Shown here: positions 23,475-35,367 of the stretch, in pieces
How the letters are laid out: each line of letters starts with the position of its first letter
How positions within the stretch are numbered: the first letter of the stretch is position 1
Assembly (NCBI GenBank): GCA_038093975.1
Contig: JBBPTG010000165.1
Coordinates: forward strand, 1-55,009
Source of the DNA: Chalciporus piperatus
Lineage: Eukaryota > Basidiomycota > Agaricomycetes > Boletales > Boletaceae
DNA length: 55,009 nt
Reading direction: 5' to 3'
Made by a program: the position numbers and the translations under genes
The notes under the pieces: model-generated
The model's database searches: none
The model's input: the letters and a program-made list of their open reading frames with translations, nothing else
Told to the model about the DNA's origin: nothing

Positions 23475-25723
23475 TCAAGCATCAGATTTTTTGGGTCTCA
23501 GAGAGGGGTGGAGAACCTGTTCGTGCAGCGCTCTCCCTGCGGGTACCTGTCGTGAAAGTCAGAGGTATCCAAGCGATGCTCAAAGCGAAAGAACATACCA
23601 TTGGGTAAACATGTTCATTCTTTTCTACCATGCATTCCATCAGGATGGGTTTTGATCCGTCATATTCGAGGAACTCCTTCATCTTCGCAGGCAATTCGTC
23701 TACGCTGCTACACCGGATTGCATGGACACCCATCGCCCTGGCGAGGAGGACGAAATCGGGGTTTGTCATCTTGGTGTGGGAGTACCGAGCGTCGTAGAAG
23801 AGATCTTGAATACACTATCAACGACTGCAAACATCTTTTGGAGTAATTCCATTCATACCTTGCCATTGCAACACCATTCCCTGGAAGTCGTTGTTCAGGA
23901 CGAGAACCTTGACACCAATGTCATACTGGGCGGCGGTCGCAAGTTCCATTGCAGTCATGCTGAACGAAGCGTCGCCATCGATGTCAATCACAGTCTTATT
24001 CGGGGCGGCAATTTTGGCACCGACAGCTGCAGGCAGACCGAAACCCATGGTCTAAGAATAAGGACATTGAGCAGAGAGGAGGAGAATACAAAACGAATAC
24101 GTACCCCAAGGCCTCCGGAGGTAACCATAGAGAGGGGCGTTCTCCACCGGTAGTGCTGAGCGGCCCACATTTGGTGCTGTCCTACTCCGGTAGTAATGAT
24201 GACCTCCTCTTTCCGGTGGGCTGTCTGTCTATCAAGCTCTTCAACGACTTCTTGGGGCTTGATACGAGAATCTGGAGTACTCTTCACGTAAGTGAAAGGG
24301 TACTTCTGCTTCCACTCCTTGATGTCGGCGAACCACTCCGTGCGGGACGACGATCGGATCAGAGGGACGAGGGAAGCGAGATTTGACACGACGTCGCCGA
24401 GAATCGGGATGGAGGCCTCCACGACTTTGTTGACATTCTTGGGTTGAATCTCGAAGTGGATGATACCGCCACGTCCCTGAGCTGCTGCTGCTCGTGCGGC
24501 AGGCGCGAAAGTATCGACCTTGCCGGTAACACGGTCATCGAACCGTGCACCAAGGGCAATGATCAAATCGGCGTTCTGCATTGCGAGGTTGGCATAGGCC
24601 GAACCGTGCATGCCGAGCATGTGCAGACTCTTCTCGTTTGTCTCGTCGAAGGCACCAAGACCTTGCAGGGTCGTCGTTACAGGGATGTTGCCTTGCTCAG
24701 CAAGCTGGGCGAGCAATTTGGGTCCCATAGGAGAGGAAAGAACACCGTTACCGGCATAAATGAGGGGTCGCTGTGCCTGGTTGATCAGACTAGCAGCCTG
24801 TTGAATGAGGACCATATCACTAGGGGAAGTGGTGTTTTGCATGGGGTTCGTAGGCAAGGTATGCGAGCCAGGAGTGGTAGCCTTGTAGGGAAGGGGAGTG
24901 CGCAAGATGCCAGCGGTGACATCCTTTGGAAGATCGACGAGAACTGGACCGGGACGTCCAGAGGTAGCGATCTTGAAAGCTTCGTTGATACGCCGGGGCA
25001 ACTCTGTGATGTCCTTGACCATCACATTCCACTTGGTACAACTTCTCGAGATACCAACGACATCAGCTTCTTGGAAGGCATCAGAGCCAATAGCCGAGGT
25101 CGCGACCTGGCCGGTGAATACAACGAGGGGGATACCATCAGACAGAGCATCCTGCATCGGTGTCACAACGTTCGTTGCTCCTGGGCCAGATGTGACGAGG
25201 ACAACACCAGGCTTTCCAGATATGCGAGCGTAGCCTTCGGCCATATGGCCTGCACCCTGCTCGTGACGGGGTAGGATGAAATCGAAATGTTTGGAGTTGT
25301 AGATGGCATCGAAGACAGGCAAGATAGCACCACCAGGGTAGCCGAATACGTGCTTTACGCCATGGCGAAGCATCATTTCGTGGAATATCTGGCCTCCAGA
25401 CATGCCAACGAAGGAGTGATCAAGGGCTGCATTCGTGGTTGACTCCACAGATGCGGGAAAGGGAAGGTTCTCCGTGTTGGGTCGACTAATGTAAATTTGA
25501 GTGAGCAATTAGGCTGAAGGATAGACGACTGGGAGGTTTACATGGTGGGTGCTGGAGTAGCGCCTCTGGGAGTTGATCTACTTATGTTTCTTGCATGATC
25601 TCGCACCCTTGATTTTGCGTCGACGATCGAAGCTGGTGAGATTGTGGATTTTGAGCGCGTGAAACACGCAGCCGTAGCTGACTTTTGTGCGCTTCGTGTG
25701 CGCAGAGCTGCAGGGAAAGACAT
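23475..25723 (-). CDS. ILV2: acetolactate (acetohydroxyacid) synthase catalytic subunit, mitochondrial
   Basis: Exons 25542..25723, 24105..25485, 23859..24051, 23599..23804 and 23475..23546 give 677 aa in frame. It makes acetolactate and acetohydroxybutyrate, the first common step of valine, leucine and isoleucine synthesis, using ThDP, Mg and FAD. The ATG at 25723 opens an Arg/Ser/Ala-rich, acid-free leader (MSFPAALRTRSAQKSA), a typical mitochondrial targeting peptide. The core shows GYPGGAILPVFDAI followed by RHEQGAGHMAEGYAR, with the catalytic Glu of the ThDP ylide site in HEQ. It also shows TSGPGATNVVTPMQDA, FTGQVATSAIGSDAFQEAD, and the C-terminal ThDP motif IDGDASFSMTAMELATAA ending in NND. 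The last exon (VPAGRALHEQVLHPSL) matches the family C-terminus. It shares a 194-bp promoter with the FAHD1-type gene. A very secure call. Confidence 0.97.
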
Positions 25724-25917
25724 CGTTGTCGGACAGAACAGCGACAAGGCAGCTGTTGGGTAGAATGAGTCACAAGAAGAACTTGTCAGGCGTTGCGTTT
25801 TTGAGGTGATATATTCGAGTCACGGCCGGCGTCGGCCGAGTACGCCGTAACAAATATGGTCATTGCCGAATATCCGACTCGCGGTGTCGCGTTCGTTCCG
25901 TTTCCGATCCCAACAAC
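25724..25917. promoter_or_regulatory. bidirectional promoter, ILV2 (-) / FAHD1-type (+)
   Basis: Only 194 bp separate the two divergent start codons. The minus strand carries AATATATC at about 25808-25815, some 85 bp from the ILV2 ATG, as a possible TATA. The two 5' UTRs must be short, or the elements shared. Confidence 0.6.
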
Positions 25918-26934
25918 ATGTCGTCCATTGCAGCTCAGTTTGTGAGACAAGGCAAGAAGGTAGGGTACCGGCACTCAGCTTCTGTATACCATTTCACTTA
26001 AATCGCTGCTCTAGATCGTGGCCATCGGCAGAAATTACTCCGAGCATATCAAGGAGTTGAATAACACCGCTCCAAAGGAACCCTTCTTCTTCCTGAAACC
26101 TACGACGAGCTACCTTGCTTCTAAAGGCAAGGTCGAAATACCCAGTGGCGTAGTCGCTCACCATGAAGGTGCGTCATCTCCCCAACTTTCTGTAGATCTC
26201 CACGTTTACACTTGCCAGTCGAGCTCGGTGTTGTGATTGGCAAAGGCGGACGCGACATTTCACCAGATGCTGCTGAATCTCACATTGCTGGATATGGTAG
26301 GAAAGAACACCGAACGATACTGAATAATGCTGATGTTATCTATAGCTTTGGCTGTCGATATGACCGCTCGTAACATGCAAGACGAGGTAAAGAAGAAGGG
26401 TCTTCCTTGGTCGGCAGTCAAAGGTTTCGATACCTTCACTCCCATTGGGTCAGATTATCCTTCGCGTGTTAATTTCCAACCTTTTTACTCATCCTTGTCT
26501 GTCAGGAAATTCATAGACAAATCATCCATCTCGGATCCTCATGACCTCCGACTCTCCCTCAAGGTAAGACATCATGGAGATGGAACATGTTTCACCGGTT
26601 AAGAATGCTCACGGCACGGACAGATTAACGGCGCTGTTAAGCAGGATGGTACCACCGGTGACATGATTTTCCGCATTCCAAGGCTCATTGAGCATATCTC
26701 ATCCATCATGACTCTCGAGGTTTGTTTCCCTGCCGTTCTTCCATATCTTGTATTGACTTTAATGAAACCTATCAGGAAGGAGATCTCATCCTCACTGGCA
26801 CACCTTCAGGAGTTGGCCCTGTCGTTCCCGGCGACAGTGTTGAATGCATCCTGGCTGAGCCAAGTGGCAACATTCTGGACCAGCTGACCTTCACCGCGGT
26901 ATCGAGAGCTAGTGGATACCAGTTCAAACCATAG
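25918..26934 (+). CDS. FAHD1: FAHD1-type fumarylacetoacetate hydrolase-domain protein (acylpyruvase / oxaloacetate decarboxylase)
   Basis: Seven exons (25918..25959, 26015..26168, 26219..26296, 26346..26448, 26506..26563, 26624..26719, 26776..26934) give 229 aa, the normal size for FAHD1 proteins. The start [20 protein letters not shown] is typical, with the conserved [15 protein letters not shown] at the first splice. The metal ligands expected for the family are present: Glu65 and Glu67 in [12 protein letters not shown] and Asp96 in [11 protein letters not shown]. The [10 protein letters not shown] loop and [15 protein letters not shown] also match. In animals and fungi these mitochondrial or cytosolic enzymes cleave acylpyruvates and decarboxylate oxaloacetate. 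The fourth donor is a less usual GTCAGA, but frame requires it. Confidence 0.95.
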
Positions 26935-27453
26935 AAATACCTTGTACCCACATTCGAGACGATGGAATAGGTCTAACTAAACATCATGCATTGTTCGTGC
27001 CGCGTGATCGTCCACCTAGCGACTATGTGGTGCGTACTTAAACTTCACTGCACCACCTACACCGCACCACTCCTCTGTCCAGCACTATGCACAAATTGTT
27101 TGAAGCCATACCTGGGCTGAATAGCTGAGTTCGGGGAACAGCAACGAAATGACTTGCAAGATTGATACATTGACGACGGAAACCGTCGACCTTCGTTGTC
27201 CTTAAATCTTCACCCCTGAGTAGTGACTGCAATGGTAGGCTCATCCCATAATAATCGTCCCTCGCACTCGGATTGACACAACGCAACTGACTTCTCAGTA
27301 AACTCGTATGAGATTATGTGCCAATGCTACAACTATAAGAACAGGAAAACCCCCTCAAACTTTGTTCTAGGTATATAGTACGGTACGACGCAAATAAACT
27401 ACCTTGGTTCATATATACATCGAGGGTGTCGTGGTGCAGCAGCCCAACCCCCC
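26935..27453. other. intergenic between convergent 3' ends
   Basis: About 520 bp between the FAHD1-type stop and the SAPS-gene stop. It holds presumably two 3' UTRs; a GTATATAGTACG stretch near 27370 is the only notable string. No gene seen. Confidence 0.6.
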
Positions 27454-30400
27454 TCAAGAATCCCATACATGTTTTCCCTTTTCAAATCGTTCGTTTACCT
27501 CGTCCAGCGATATCGTCTGCAAGCCATTTCTTGATCTGCTCCCGTTAGCAGCAGCACCCCCAAAGTCATCACCTTCAGAATCGCCCTCCGTCTCCGAACC
27601 ACTCGCAAACGTCCAACTTCCAGCCGTCGGCGTAAGTTCACCGTCTTTCGGGCCGTCAGACTCGGCTGAGTGAAAGTCGCCGAAATCGAAGGAGTCGTCC
27701 GAGGAATATGTAGAAAAGGACGACGAGAATGTGAACGGATCTGAAGGACCGGCTGCGGCTGAATCAGAGAATGGTCCAAAGTTATCATCCTAGACGTGTT
27801 CAGTGTCAGCGAGCACAGGATTTCGATTTAATAGAGGATACGAACATCGTCATAGCTATTGACGCCAAATGGGTCGTCCGAGAGCGCCTCCCGTAGAGCA
27901 CTGGAGGTGGAAGGAGTGAACGCATCCTAAGTCCCCAAACGAGTGAGCGCACGCGAAAAAGTGATTCGTGCGAGCACGTACATCAAACCCAGATGGACCA
28001 TGTCCATTGTGGTGTCGACGAGCCGGTGGAGGTTTCCCAAGGTCGAAATTTGACTGTGCTAACCACCCGCCATCATCTTCGTCATCCTCGTCGTCAGACG
28101 CATCTGAAGTGAAATATTCTCCTGATTGGAGTTCCTGTGTCAAGTAACGGGCAAACTGTAAATCAATACTGAGTGAAGCCAGAATACGTGAACAAGAAAT
28201 GGATAACATACTTGCGGAGGACCTGTTCCATGATCGTCATCATCCTCCATTGGTGCAGGTCCGAAGTCTGCGCTCGTTTCCCGATTCGGTCGCGCACCGG
28301 TCGACCTCTTGAACTCTCCTTTCGCATGAGAGCTTTCATGAGCAGAAGGCGCCGACGTCTTGACGTCCTCCTCGTCAACAGTAGCCCACCGACCTCCTGC
28401 GCGGGGAGCGTCGGTAACCGCCGGTTTACCCCCACCAAGCAAACTGGTATCACGTTTCTTGGTCTCCTTGTACCTCCCGGTCACATAGTCATTCCACGCA
28501 GGCTGCGGCGCATGCCGTTCGATCACGAGTCGCAGATCAGGCGGAAAATGCTCGAGAGCGGTAATAACGTCCTCGGCCATGAGAGTAAGGTGTCCCATAT
28601 ACCCCAACCGCACACCCTTGGGCTTGGCGCTAAAAGACGCCATCATGAGATGGGGCCAATTAATGGATGTGATATCAACAACTTGCCTTTCGATATCATT
28701 TTGTTTCTGCCCGTCGACGATACGTTGCATCAATCGGGCATCCTTGAAAAGTGCGATCGTCAAGTCGCGGTTGATACCACCGTCGACTCTTCCTGTTAGG
28801 ATTTGATGGATGAAATCGTAGACTACGCTATGCACGAAGTTGTTCCAAGGGAACGCGAAAAACAGGTCCTATGGTAAGAGGTGAGAGCGACGAAGAAACA
28901 TACGAACGCAGTTGCATACCAATAGAGTTGACAAGACGGACACGTCCGAGAAGCACTGTTTCATCTTCTCACCCACGGGAATCTCAGGACCCAAGGTAGT
29001 CGACCGTTGTGAATTTTGACGTGAAGAAAGAGAAGTCGCTTGCGAGCGGGTTTCATCACTAGCGCGAACGGGACTCCGCTGCGAAGTGATTAGGGCACCG
29101 TGTTCTAATAACGGAGGGGGAGACGGGCTCGGCGGAGAAACAATCGCTTGTGATGATTCCATATGAACATCTTCGCCGCTGCGGAAATGACCTTTTGGGG
29201 GGTCGTCGTCCATTACGATCTCTTCCATGGCATCGTCATCAGAACTTCCTGGTCCGTCGCTCATGTCGTCGTCCGAGTCCAGAGACGATCCGCGTGACGG
29301 GTTCGTAACTGGAAGCTCCAGAGCAGGTTCGATCTCGTCTTGGGGGTCTTCCGAGGGTTCGCGTTCACGTTCGTCCTCCGAGGAGCCTAGAGCGATGACA
29401 CGAGCCAACGTTTCCAAGGCAGCTAGACCGCCTTGCAACCGCCCCTCACTATCGTACAAAGAGTCGTGTTCTGAGGGACGGTTGAGAAGAGACATATTCG
29501 AACAATGGAGAAGTTCGGCGTATAATTCGCAGATCCGATACCGTTCGAAGGTCAGAGGCTTGATTAGACCCACAGTCGTAAGCACAGGTCCTTGCTATAC
29601 CCACGGAGTGTGAACCATTAGTCACAGTGGAACGTTTGAATAGACACACCAAAGAGCGAGGCTGACGCAAGAATCGTTGGAAATCGGGAAGTCGTTCGCA
29701 CATGATATCTAGGAGCGGACCTAAATTGACAACTCCCATTCGGTCGACCATCTCCTTCATGGCTGCCTCAAGGGTTTCTCGTGCATTTTCAGTACCTTGA
29801 AGTTGTTGTTGGATCTGTATCAGTCGATTCCGCAATGTGTGGAACAGATAGGGCTCGAAGTAGTCCGAGTTGTTCTTTCTGATGAGCTCGATGATGATGG
29901 ATATCGAGTGGACGACGGAGGAGGTTGCGGAATGACCATTCGGGAGTTCGGGAGGAGGGGCGCTAATGTCGTCAGCGGTACTGCCGTCCGAAGGTTTAAC
30001 CAGAGGCTGGTCAGCTTGAAAGTCATAGAGAATGTAGCCAACCAGCGTATTGATGCTATCCCTATGGGCCAACTCGCGGGCGAAGCGATTCGAGGCGGGG
30101 CCATTTTGAAGCCCTTCAGTCAAACCGGCACCGGGAGAAGGGGCGGCCATGGATATGATACCTTTGATGAGTTCCGAAACGACGGTGTGCATGTCGCTAG
30201 AGTGGACTGGAGACAGGAGACCGATTAACCTCCCCATCAGTTGTTCCGAAGACAGCCACTAAGTGCCAATGGCAGGTGAGTGACTTGCACACTATAGTGC
30301 GTGTGAGAGCATACTTCGAGGACACCGGCACCACCAGGATGCTCGTCCAGCTGGATAATGCGAACAAGCAAATCCACTATTGAAGGTGTCTCGACGTGGC

Positions 30401-31046
30401 ACAATAGCCGCTCCACGACCGACGGTTGGGACTGAATAAAGGCGAGCATCTGGGGCGAGAATCAACAAGCAGTAGGATGCGGCGTTAAAGGGCGAAAATA
30501 CCTCTGCAGGCTTCTTTGTCAGAAATACAGCGTTGATCTTTGCGAAATGCGAGGCCATGACCATCTCGGTTTTCATGTCTTCGGGCGAGCGATCAAGTAC
30601 GGTCTCCCAGAATGGGGCGAGAAGTTCCTCGCTGTTGTTCACGCAAGTCTCCACGATAGACCATATCTCGCTGCATAGCACTTCGGTAGCAACATATGGG
30701 TATCTTGGTCCATCAGACGTCAGGAAACAGCAGAAACGACGTGATTAGAGTTGGCCACGCACTTGAACCGCCCTCTCTCTTCTGAACCTTCAATCTGACC
30801 AGTGACGTAGCCAAGCAAGCGTTTCAAGACATCAACGCGCTGGAAATAATCGATGAGCCTTGTATTTTGAGATTTGCACTCTTGCAGCAAATCGTCCTCG
30901 TCTAGGATGGCTTCGAGCGATACATCGTCCTTGTCCAGGAGACTGTCTATCACAGATGTGTTATGGAACCCGAACCTTAGTAACAATGAGAAAAAAAATC
31001 AGGCAGAAACCATGGATTGGTGAATACTGCCATACCTCCAGAACAT
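27454..31046 (-). CDS. SAPS-domain protein phosphatase regulatory subunit (Sit4-associated / PP6-type)
   Basis: Ten exons: 31036..31046, 30763..30975, 30502..30703, 30315..30449, 29650..30258, 28920..29594, 28212..28868, 27982..28155, 27846..27926 and 27454..27789. They give 1030 aa and every phase closes. The first coding exon is only 11 nt (MFW plus two bases) and restores the family N-terminus MFWRFGFHNTSVIDSLLDK. LLQECKSQNTRLIDYFQRV and KRLLGYVTGQIEG follow, then EVLCSEIWSIVETCVNNSEE and HPGGAGVLEWLSSEQLMGRL, all SAPS-domain blocks. The C-terminal third is acidic and Ser/Pro-rich, as in other fungal SAPS proteins. The role is a regulatory subunit of the PP2A-like phosphatase Sit4/PP6, in cell-cycle and nutrient signalling in the cytoplasm. 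It reads in tandem with AP-2 mu upstream. Confidence 0.95.
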
Positions 31047-31347
31047 GAAGCCGGACGAGTGCTGCTTGTATTGTGGGGAGGTGCTGTGAGATGGTGAGCT
31101 GAACTTGTCTGTTGAAGTGAGTTACGACACTATAATGCTACGCGCTTCAACGGCCGAGCCGAGTGGCGTTCATGAGATTGCCCGGATTGGGGACTGCTGA
31201 TTACGCTCTACTCAAACTGCGCACGAGACGACCAGTAAACGCGTCGTAGCTACATAGTGTTGTCCAAAAGTCCACCATCAAGGTATATTATTAACGAAGA
31301 TATCCGTATCGTAAATCTCGCGTACATAAAAGGGCCAATCAGGAACC
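31047..31347. other. short intergenic, SAPS promoter / AP-2 mu 3' flank
   Basis: About 300 bp must hold both the AP-2 mu 3' UTR and the SAPS-gene promoter. No distinctive element seen. Confidence 0.6.
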
Positions 31348-33165
31348 TCAGAACTGCACATTTCAGGTCATGAGTGATTCCAAGGAAGGGTCCACCAGAA
31401 AACTCACCCGGACTTGATACGTCCCACTCGCTTTAGTGAGATAGCGTACCCATTTGATACTGTGATAGTTGCTTTTCTCGAATACCTTCAAAAAGCGAAC
31501 GATCAATCCAGAGGCAGTCAACATCAACACCTGGAACTCGACATCAATGGGCGGCCGAGCCCACACTTGTCGGACGGTCGTGGAAGTAAGCTGGGCGGTA
31601 CCGGTAAAGGTACACTCTTGGCCTCCTTGTATTCGGGGGAGTCTAATGCGGTATATCAGACTCAATGCCAATCAGGTATTTTGAAAGACGAACTTCCAGA
31701 TCACCATATTCTCAGCCGGAACGTATTTAGCCTTCCCACTGGCGACCTTGCATTCCACTGTCGTTGTGTTCAGCGGAGTCGGGATTTTGAGGACAACCTC
31801 TGTAGCGGAGAGTTTATTGCCAAAGCTTGCTTTGACGGTAACTGCGTAGGAGACTTGTGAAGTGCCGATTTCGTTGACAGTGGCAATTACGCGTAATGGA
31901 AGTTTGACGTTCGTCGTTGCCCTATACCTAAGGGAGCAAGGCAATTCAGTTCCCATCTGACGGAAATACAACACCTCCGCTGACTTCATTAATTCAAACT
32001 CGCCATCTGGTGGGATGAAGCTGATGGTACGAGTTGAGTCGAATTCATTAAGTCGAACGCACTGGTGGAATCGACAATCGTCCAATTCCACGGCGTCACC
32101 TCCACCAGCACCTCGGTCATTCTTATCGATGACCAACTTGTCGTTGAGACCAAATTTACACTCGGGCGTACCAGATAGGTATGCGCGCATCTGTATGTGG
32201 CCGTCAACTTCCGCTCGGAGTATCGTCCCTGGAACGATTATTTGAGTGCACAATAGCATCCAAGTTCGATCGACTAACCTTTGGCACTCATGCTCAGGTT
32301 GACGGTCTCCACAACATCTACGAAGGCTTCGTTCTTTTTATACTTGACATCGCCTCGCCGCCAACTTGTTGCCCCCGTGGCTTGCACAGTAATCTTCGCA
32401 GACTCCTCCTTCAATTCGAGGTCAATCAGTGTGCAGAGAATGCGAGAAAGGGACACACAGCGACATGTAGCGAGGACATGACACTCTCCGTTGTGATGTA
32501 GCTCTTCAGCGTATCTATCTCACTGTTCTGAGGATATCCAAAATCATTGATTTCTAGAGTCCCCAAATGTAAGCCAATCAAAGACAAAAAACTTGGCACG
32601 GAGTATACCGTCTATCAGTTCATAGATGAGGACAAAGTTGTTCTTGACAGACTCCTCGTCAACTTTGCCAAAGTATGATTTAGCGATCGTGATAAAACGG
32701 TAGCAGTATTCGAATACGAGGGCGGCATTGGCGTTGGTCCTAACAGGGTATGGGGATCATGCGGGTACGAAGTAAGTTGTGGCTCACTTGGTGACGGCGA
32801 CAACATAGAGATTGTTGATACGGACGTGAAAGAAGCTTGTGGAGCCCAAAGTGATTATAGGTGACCGCACATCGCTGTTGGATACCACCTGAATTCGGAA
32901 TACGTCTGCTATCGAGCGCCTGTGACAAAGTCTGAGGGTCGTGACAAATACACGATCAAGGACTGAACGCACTTGAAGTCCGTCCGATAGAGTCGAGAAA
33001 TCAGGACCTAAACACGCAGATGCAATATCAATTGTGTGTGCTCCCGGGAATTGGTAAAAGGATGCTGACCTCTCCCTTTTGGTTGAATATGAAGAATGCC
33101 TTGAGGAAATGTAAGTTTCTAACATCCCCGCAGCGACGAACCCGGGAGAGACTCACCGAAATCAT
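31348..33165 (-). CDS. APM4: AP-2 adaptor complex subunit mu
   Basis: Eleven exons: 33157..33165, 33070..33099, 32973..33007, 32788..32919, 32609..32739, 32483..32553, 32279..32408, 31985..32228, 31694..31927, 31408..31642 and 31348..31353. They give 418 aa with all phases closing. The N-terminal longin domain is clear (MISAFFIFNQKGEVLISRLY, FFHVRINNLYVVAVTKTNAN, VFEYCYRFITIAKSYFGKVD). The C-terminal mu homology domain is too (KYKKNEAFVDVVETVNLSMS, DSTRTISFIPPDGEFELMK, YRATTNVKLPLRV, and the final KWVRYLTKASGTYQVRF). The protein binds Tyr-x-x-phi cargo signals and PIP2 in clathrin endocytosis at the plasma membrane. The first exon is 9 nt and the last only 6 nt (Phe-stop), both needed for the conserved ends. 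The linker near residue 136 looks a few residues shorter than usual, so that splice site (donor GTCATG) is the least certain. Confidence 0.96.
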
Positions 33166-33725
33166 GTCAATGGACGTGTCACGGTTTGAAAGTACCGAGT
33201 ACCTCAGACCTGTAATATTGCAAGAGTTGTCAGTGTCACCCTCGTGACCCTGATCACTGGGGCGCTGACAGTCTTGGTGTCACATGTTGGGGGTTCATAT
33301 CCACAATGGGAATTTGACCCCTGTCGGTGTTTCATTTGCCACAACCATGACCTTCCGCCGACAGGACGACTAGTCCCATGGTAGACGGTACGTTTTGCGG
33401 ACAGGCGTGGATTTTCCAAGCGATCCCGTCTGTATGATCCGAGTCATTCAAAGAATCCACCTGACCATACTCTACGTTCGTCACGCGATGCTGAGTAGTA
33501 CGTATATCCTTCAAGTTTAATACCCGACGTCCCCCTTCTTGAAAGTTGATCAGGATAAATTTCGACTTGGATCACATGAAGAAGTAAGCCCAGGAACGAC
33601 TGCGATGGCGGGTAGCCCCAAACGGAGAATCGTCGGACTACATCAAGGATCATCTATTTCTGCGCCATATATAATGGGTCGGGCACCTTTGAGGGGTCTG
33701 CACGCTCCTCTGCAGATTTTCCAAC
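33166..33725. promoter_or_regulatory. divergent promoter region, AP-2 mu (-) / CE16 esterase (+)
   Basis: 560 bp between divergent ATGs. The esterase side has a clear TATA box (33667-33674); the AP-2 side shows none. Overlapping small ORFs here look like chance. Confidence 0.6.
33667..33674 (+). promoter_or_regulatory. TATA box of the CE16-type esterase
   Basis: ATATATAA, 52 nt before the ATG at 33726. This suggests a short 5' UTR and a regulated promoter, in contrast to the TATA-less housekeeping neighbours. Confidence 0.6.
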
Positions 33726-35093
33726 ATGCTGTCTTACGGATTCTTAACCTTGGCTAGCTTGCTCTCTACCTCTGTCGCGTACTCGCTCCCTTGGAATGCG
33801 ACCAAGTACATGTTCGTGTTCGGAGACTCGTACACCACAGATGGCTACAACATTTCAGCGGGCGTAAATTCTCGCGACCCCGGATTTGTGAGTCTCCAAC
33901 GCCTTTCCGATCATATCGCAGAGGCTCAACTAAGTGTAGACGTCCTCAAATGGCCCCAACTGGATCGAGTTCCTGAGTATGTTATACCCCAGATTGCTCC
34001 CGCCCATATTGATCCGACTGTCTCGCAGCCAATACATACAATCAGACCGAGCTCCAGGTTAGTGACGTGATTGAGAAAGGAAATTCAGACTTGACACTCG
34101 TCATACTGCAGACATACGACTTGGCGTACGGTGGTGCGACCATCGATGGTGCACTAGTTCCCCCGTACCTCCCTACTGTGCTGTAGGTGCCACATGATAT
34201 CTTCCGTAGTCTCACCCTGATCTACCAACTACAAGCTCGATCGTCGACCAAGTAAACGAGTTCAAGAAATACCTTACGTCGAAGCCCCCTAGCGTAAAGT
34301 GGAACGGCACGAACAGTTTGTTTACATTCTGGATCGGTATCAACGATGTTGGAAACTCGGTTGGCTGGGTTCGTGTCTCATGTCGTTGACGAGAGGATCG
34401 TACATGACGACAATTCCCCCATCAGACGAATGTCACACACTTTGACTTCTATGGTACTTTGATGAACAGGCTTTTCTCACAGGTATATATGCTGTTTCAC
34501 GTTTCACGTCGAGTTGTACAGCTAATTTGTTCTTAGGTCGATGAGCTGTACCAGGAGGGCGCTCGTAACTTCCTCTTCCTGACGGTACCACCTACCGACC
34601 GTGCACCACTTTTCATTCAACAAGGGCCCATAGCTGCAGCACAAATGGCCACTGATATTGCCAACTACAACACGCAGCTGACTCAGAGCGTTCGCAACTT
34701 CCAGGCCAACCACACCGATCTAGGCAGTGTTACTGTCTTCGACACTCAGCCAATCTTCAACACCCTCCTTGACCAGTGGAAGACCTTCGGCTTCGTGAAT
34801 GTCACCGGATATTGTGCGGGCTACTCAAGCCCGCCAAGTAGGACTTACCAGGTAGAGGGTTGTGCCCCTGTATCCAGCTATTTGTGAGTCACTTTAACTA
34901 GTGTTGGAGAATTTACCTGATTGCGAAACTCAGCTGGCTCAACTCACTTCACCCTGTATTCACCGTTCATGAGTGAGTGTTTTGACCTGCTTAACCTACC
35001 TTCACAAGGGTGCTGAGTCCCTTCACCAGTATTTTGGCAAAGGCGATCACCACTGCGCTCGCCGGTTACCCTGCCACCCAGATCCCCACTTAG
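33726..35093 (+). CDS. secreted GDSL/SGNH acetylesterase (CE16-like)
   Basis: Nine exons: 33726..33887, 33940..33976, 34029..34057, 34112..34182, 34236..34368, 34426..34482, 34537..34883, 34934..34972 and 35009..35093. They give 319 aa with phases closing. MLSYGFLTLASLLSTSVAYS is a signal peptide. Block I is FVFGDSYTTDGYN (nucleophile Ser in GDSY), block II contains TYDLAYGGATID, and block III FWIGINDVGNS. The C-terminal block is FWLNSLHPVFTVHE, with the catalytic His in LHP. Several Asn-x-Ser/Thr sites fit secretion. CE16 enzymes remove acetyl groups from hemicellulose-derived oligosaccharides outside the cell. The residue three before the His is Asn rather than the Asp of the usual DxxH motif. 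Family secure; substrate inferred. Confidence 0.9.
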
Positions 35094-35367
35094 ATCCATT
35101 GCACTAGTGATGAAAGGTTATTTGGTAGTTCAAGGCCGTTAAAGGGTTTGTGAATGTAAAAATGTAAAGTTAACGTTGTTCGTTCATGCTATGATTCGTC
35201 GTAAGAGATGCGTCAGCGTGTGTCGAGAATTTCTCGGAGAAAGGAAGCCATTCAAATCCTGATGCTGACGCGTTCCCCGTAGAATTGCCTTAAGATTCTT
35301 GGGAGTGCTTAGGAGACTACGCGTCCTCTGCACCGCTATAGCTTTCAAAGACTGGAATAATCCTGTC

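Noticed and set aside
24444..25274. 276-codon plus-strand frame antisense to ILV2
   Set aside because: Shadow of the ILV2 second exon; composition follows the sense codons and no domain is seen.
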